From positions 1,178,001 to 1,242,000 of the forward strand of contig NZ_CP188297.1 of NCBI RefSeq assembly GCF_050030965.1: a DNA stretch of 64,000 nucleotides. The letters are read 5' to 3'. The DNA comes from Glutamicibacter sp002979865 (GTDB lineage: Bacteria; Actinomycetota; Actinomycetes; Actinomycetales; Micrococcaceae). Position 1 is the first letter of the stretch. The number at the start of each line of letters is the position of its first letter. The notes below the pieces were generated by a model, which saw only the letters and a program-made list of their open reading frames with translations, searched no databases and had not been told where the DNA came from. The position numbers and the translations under genes were made by a program. Shown here one piece after another: positions 60,478 to 64,000 of this stretch.

Positions 60478-62789
60478 GCCAGGAAGCCACTAAGGAATTC
60501 AATATCGACACCGTCGATAACGCAGCGGGCACCCCGGATGTAGAACTGCCATGGGCAGAGCTGGGCCTGAAGGACAACGAGTTCGCCGAGATCGTGAAGA
60601 TCCTGGGCCGTCGTCCGACCGCCGCTGAATTGGCCATGTACTCGGTCATGTGGTCCGAGCACTGCTCGTACAAGTCCACCAAGAACCACCTGCGCCAGTT
60701 CGGCCAGAAGGTCACCCCGGAAATGAAGAAGGACCTGATGGTCGGCATGGGCGAAAACGCCGGTGTCACCGACCTGGGCGACGGCTGGGCCGTGACCTTC
60801 AAGATCGAGTCCCACAACTCGCCTTCCTACGTCGAGCCGTACCAGGGTGCCGCTACCGGCATCGGCGGCATCGTGCGCGACATCATCTCCATGGGCGCCC
60901 GCCCGATCGCCGTGATGGATCCGCTGCGTTTCGGCGCGATCGACCACGAGGACTCGCAGCGCGTCGTGCACGGCGTGGTCTCGGGCATCGGCGGCTACGG
61001 CAACTCGCTGGGCCTGCCGAACATCGGCGGCGAAACCGTCTTCGACCCGATCTACCAGGGCAACCCGCTGGTCAACGCACTGGCCGTGGGCGCACTGCGC
61101 CACGAGGATCTGCGCCTGGCCAACGCCTCGGGCGTGGGCAACAAGGTCGTGCTCTTCGGTGCGCGCACCGGTGGCGATGGCATTGGCGGCGCGTCGGTGC
61201 TGGCCTCGGAGTCCTTCGACGACACCAAGCCCTCCAAGCGCCCTGCGGTGCAGGTGGGCGACCCGTTCGCCGAGAAGGTGCTCATCGAGTGCTGCCTGGA
61301 ACTGTTCAAGGCCTCGCTGGTCGAGGGCATCCAGGACCTGGGCGCCGCAGGCATCTCCTGCGCCACCAGCGAACTGGCTTCCAACGGCGAAGGCGGCATG
61401 CAGGTCGAGCTGACCAACGTGCTGCTGCGCGACTCCACCCTGACACCGGGCGAAATCCTGATGTCGGAGTCCCAGGAACGCATGATGGCCGTAGTCACCC
61501 CGCAGAACATCGAAGCGTTCGAGGCCGTCATGGCCAAGTGGAACGTGGAGTACTCCTGGCTGGGCGAGGTCACCGACACCGATCGGCTGATCATCACCTG
61601 GAATGGCGAAGTCATCGTGGATGTGGACCCGAAGACCGTCGCCCACGACGGCCCGGTCTACGACCGCCCGTATGCCCGCCCGCAGTGGCAGGATGCGCTG
61701 CAGGCTGACACCTTCAAGTCCTCGGAAGCCGGCGCCAACCTGCCAGCTACCGGCGAAGAGCTGAAGGCCGCCGCCCTGGAGCTGATCGCCAGCCCGAACA
61801 TGTGCGACAAGTCCTGGATCACCAACCAGTACGACCGCTACGTCGGCGGCAACACCGCGCTGGCCGCCCCGGATGATGCCGGCGTGATCCGCATCGACGA
61901 GTCCACCGGACTCGGCGTGGCCATCGCCACCGATGCCAACGGCCGCTACACCTACCTGGACCCGTATGCCGGCGCCCAGCTGGCGCTGGCCGAGTCCTAC
62001 CGCAACGTCGCCACCTCCGGTGCGATCCCTGCGGCGGTTTCGGACTGCCTGAACTACGGCTCCCCAGAGGACCCGGATGTCATGTGGCAGCTGGCCGAGG
62101 GCATCCGCGGCCTGTCCGATGCGTGCATGGAGCTCGGCGTCCCGGTCACCGGCGGCAATGTCTCGCTGTACAACCAGACCGGCGACAAGGCCATCCACCC
62201 AACCCCTGTGGTGGCGACCCTGGGCAAGTTCGACGACGTCGCTCGCCGCACCCCTTCGGGCTGGCGCGAAGAGGCCGACGGCCAGGCCATCTACCTGATC
62301 GGCACCACCGCCGATGAGCTGGACGGCTCGGAGTTCGCCAACCTGCGCGGCCACCTCGGCGGCCTGCCGCCAAAGGTCGACCTGGCTGCCGAGAAGGCAC
62401 TGGGCGCAATCCTGATCAACGCCAGCCGCGACGGCATGATCGACGCCGCGCACGACCTGTCCGAGGGCGGCCTGCTTGCAGCGCTGTCCGAGATGGTCCT
62501 GCGCTACGGCGTTGGCGCCCGCGTGGCCCTGGACGAGATCAAGCAGCGTGACGGCATCGATTCCTTCACCGCGCTGTTCTCGGAGTCCCAGGCACGCGCC
62601 TTGGTTGCCGTTCCACGCAGCGAAGAGGTCCGCTTCAACGACATGACCAGTGCCCGCGGTGTCACCGTGGCCCGCATGGGCATTGTCGATGCGCAGTCCG
62701 GCGTCCTGGAAGTCCAGGGCGAGTTCACCGTTTCGGTGGACGAGCTGCGCGAGGCTTCCGAGGGCACCATGAAGAAGTACTTCGGCTAG
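60474..62789 (+). CDS. purL: phosphoribosylformylglycinamidine synthase, PurL subunit
   Basis: 771 residues, the small PurL form used with PurS/PurQ. GTG 60474 overlaps purQ. ATP-grasp-like PurM/PurL halves are seen: the conserved WSEHCSYKSTKNHLR, SHNSPSYVEPYQGAATG, GGETVFDPIYQGNPLVNAL and, in the second half, VTGGNVSLYNQTG and DLSEGGLLAALSEM. It carries the ligase reaction FGAR to FGAM. The operon ends at a terminator at 62808; regulation not visible. Confidence 0.97.
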   Translation: MSQEATKEFNIDTVDNAAGTPDVELPWAELGLKDNEFAEIVKILGRRPTAAELAMYSVMWSEHCSYKSTKNHLRQFGQKVTPEMKKDLMVGMGENAGVTDLGDGWAVTFKIESHNSPSYVEPYQGAATGIGGIVRDIISMGARPIAVMDPLRFGAIDHEDSQRVVHGVVSGIGGYGNSLGLPNIGGETVFDPIYQGNPLVNALAVGALRHEDLRLANASGVGNKVVLFGARTGGDGIGGASVLASESFDDTKPSKRPAVQVGDPFAEKVLIECCLELFKASLVEGIQDLGAAGISCATSELASNGEGGMQVELTNVLLRDSTLTPGEILMSESQERMMAVVTPQNIEAFEAVMAKWNVEYSWLGEVTDTDRLIITWNGEVIVDVDPKTVAHDGPVYDRPYARPQWQDALQADTFKSSEAGANLPATGEELKAAALELIASPNMCDKSWITNQYDRYVGGNTALAAPDDAGVIRIDESTGLGVAIATDANGRYTYLDPYAGAQLALAESYRNVATSGAIPAAVSDCLNYGSPEDPDVMWQLAEGIRGLSDACMELGVPVTGGNVSLYNQTGDKAIHPTPVVATLGKFDDVARRTPSGWREEADGQAIYLIGTTADELDGSEFANLRGHLGGLPPKVDLAAEKALGAILINASRDGMIDAAHDLSEGGLLAALSEMVLRYGVGARVALDEIKQRDGIDSFTALFSESQARALVAVPRSEEVRFNDMTSARGVTVARMGIVDAQSGVLEVQGEFTVSVDELREASEGTMKKYFG

Positions 62790-62807
62790 TTTCTGGCCCA
62801 CCCCTGG

Positions 62808-62844
62808 ACGGCGGTTCTCCTCATCGAGGAGAGCCGCCGTTTTG
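62808..62844 (+). terminator. terminator after purL
   Basis: A 15-bp stem (62808-62822 with 62826-62840, one G-U, loop ATC) followed by TTTGC. Confidence 0.8.
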
Positions 62845-62965
62845 CATGCCTGGATGATGTGGCGCTAAGCAGTGCTCCAAGGTCTGCTCCAGCCCCGAGT
62901 CCGATGCGTTCTGGCGCCTGTGCGGCTGGGCTGGAGACCGGTCGAGGCGCAATCTCCGGATATAG

Positions 62966-63005
62966 TTGACACGTCAATAACTTTGAGTCATGATTGATGC
63001 ATCAA
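62966..63005 (+). promoter_or_regulatory. promoter with two palindromes before the LLM gene
   Basis: TTGACA (62966-62971) with CATGAT 17 nt later (62989-62994). TTGAC-AC-GTCAA (62966-62977) and the perfect TTGATGCATCAA (62994-63005) flank it. The layout is like that of the MFS-marR promoter. Confidence 0.55.
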
Positions 63006-63033
63006 CAAAGTTCTGGACTACAGGGAGCACGCA

Positions 63034-64000
63034 ATGAACGCCTTCGAGAACATCGAATTCGGCCTCGACACCTTTGGCGACGTACCCAGCGACAAGTCAG
63101 GCAAGCTGGTAACCCATGCCCAGGGCATCCGCGCCACGGTCCAGGAAGCCATCGCGGCCGATCAGGCCGGCGTCGATGTGATCGCTGTCGGCGAGCACCA
63201 CCGCCCCGAATACGCCATCTCAAGCCCCGAGACCGTTCTGGCGGGCATTGCCACGGCGACCGAGCGGATCCGCCTCGGATCCGGCGTGACCGTGCTGTCT
63301 TCCGACGATCCGGTCCGCGTCTTCCAGCGCTTCGCTACTGTGGATGCCTTGTCCAACGGCCGTGCCGAAGTCATGCTGGGCCGCGGCTCCTTTACCGAGT
63401 CCTTCCCGTTGTTCGGCCATGACATGGCTGACTACGAACTGCTCTTCGACGAGAAGATCGACCTGTTCCACAAGCTGCTCGACGAAAAGCCGGTGACTTG
63501 GCAGGGAACCAAGCGTGCAGCGCTGACCGACATGGAAGTCTTCCCGAAGACCGAGTCCGGCCGCCTGAACACCTGGGTGGGAGTGGGCGGTTCCCCGCAG
63601 TCGGTCATCCGCACGGCGCACTACGGATTCCGCATGATGCTAGCAGTCATCGGCGGCTCCCCCGAGCGTTTCGCACCCTACATCGACCTGTACCGCCGGG
63701 CCAACGACCAGTTCGGGCACCCAACCCTGCCGGTGGGCCTGCATTCACCTGGCTTCGTCGCAGAAACCGACGAGTTGGCCCGCGAGCACATGTTCGACGC
63801 CTACAAGGAGCAGCGCGACCGCATCGGCGCCACCCGCGGCTGGAGCCCAATGAGCCGCGGCGAATTCGAGCACGAAATCAGCGAAGGATCGCTGTACGTG
63901 GGCTCTCCGGAAACCGTGGCGCGCAAGATCGCCAAGACCATCAAGACCTTGGATATCGGCCGTTTCGATTTGATCTACTCGGGCGGCGCAGTAGAAGCCA
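63034..64000 (+). CDS. LLM-class flavin-dependent oxidoreductase (3' end outside window)
   Basis: About 322 residues visible; the end is beyond the right edge. ATG 63034 follows AGGGAG by 6 nt. It is a luciferase-like monooxygenase: FGLDTFGDVPS, DVIAVGEHHRPEYAIS, RIRLGSGVTVLSSDDPVRV, RAEVMLGRGSFTESFPLFG and GVGGSPQSVIRTAHYG are the FMN-binding pieces. FMN-dependent alkane or sulfonate-like substrates are possible. A palindromic promoter suggests control by a MarR- or TetR-type repressor. Confidence 0.9.
   Translation, partial: MNAFENIEFGLDTFGDVPSDKSGKLVTHAQGIRATVQEAIAADQAGVDVIAVGEHHRPEYAISSPETVLAGIATATERIRLGSGVTVLSSDDPVRVFQRFATVDALSNGRAEVMLGRGSFTESFPLFGHDMADYELLFDEKIDLFHKLLDEKPVTWQGTKRAALTDMEVFPKTESGRLNTWVGVGGSPQSVIRTAHYGFRMMLAVIGGSPERFAPYIDLYRRANDQFGHPTLPVGLHSPGFVAETDELAREHMFDAYKEQRDRIGATRGWSPMSRGEFEHEISEGSLYVGSPETVARKIAKTIKTLDIGRFDLIYSGGAVEA

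Noticed and set aside
60285..62801. Minus-strand ORF of 838 codons opposite purL
   Set aside because: purL is unmistakable on plus; the antisense frame is open because of high GC and skewed third positions.

Overview
The window looks like a chromosomal segment of a high-GC actinobacterium of the family Micrococcaceae (Arthrobacter/Glutamicibacter type). This rests on gene content: tRNA-Ser, small SRP RNA, gluQRS, dnaX, recR and lysC in order; a RamB-type regulator beside aceA/aceB; purS-purQ-purL; an actinobacterial TatB; LytR_C-domain proteins; a DUF222/HNH protein; a mycothiol-era DinB protein. GTG and TTG starts are frequent, and several genes appear leaderless. No phage, IS element, plasmid or CRISPR array is visible.

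Layout. 1-4.8 kb: an MFS permease cut by the left edge, an SDR protein, a DadA-like flavoprotein and an unknown 401-residue protein. 4.8-5.4 kb: a gene-poor stretch with a decayed small ORF and a wide perfect inverted repeat. 5.4-7.6 kb: a DesK/NarL-type two-component system whose kinase is preceded by a 60-residue secreted Cys-containing peptide, with the response regulator divergent; this is the most novel-looking unit. 7.7-13.5 kb: a Clp ATPase behind a HAIR-like (HspR) operator, then VOC, GNAT, lipoprotein and hydrolase genes. 13.5-20 kb: ramB, a dTMP-kinase-like gene, HutD, and the glyoxylate shunt genes aceA-aceB with a palindromic candidate operator. 20-27.7 kb: hydrolase, phosphatase, amino-acid permease, DUF1275, DsbA/FrnE, LytR_C protein, 2OG-Fe(II) oxygenase, VOC. 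27.8-35.2 kb: tRNA-Ser(GGA), DUF222/HNH, ffs, gluQRS, dnaX, recR. 35.3-37.5 kb: a MarR-controlled MFS efflux operon with two palindromes over its promoter. 38.6-44.9 kb: lysC (with an internal beta-subunit start), PhoD, an APH-like kinase and the CitAB-type two-component system, divergent from a CitMHS citrate transporter (45-46.5 kb). 46.8-57.7 kb: LysR, LCP ligase, TatB, ferrochelatase, TIGR01777, DinB, a 3-methyladenine-glycosylase-annotated protein, SSI-like lipoprotein, Na+/H+ antiporter and RlmC. 57.8-64 kb: ankyrin lipoprotein, YchJ, purSQL and a luciferase-like monooxygenase cut by the right edge.

Functional links: ramB/aceA/aceB form an acetate/glyoxylate control module; citA-citB/citMHS form a citrate sensing and uptake module; purS-purQ-purL encode one FGAM synthetase complex with overlapping translation; the MFS-marR pair is probably autoregulated. 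Many genes end at clear stem-loop terminators, several shared by convergent neighbours.
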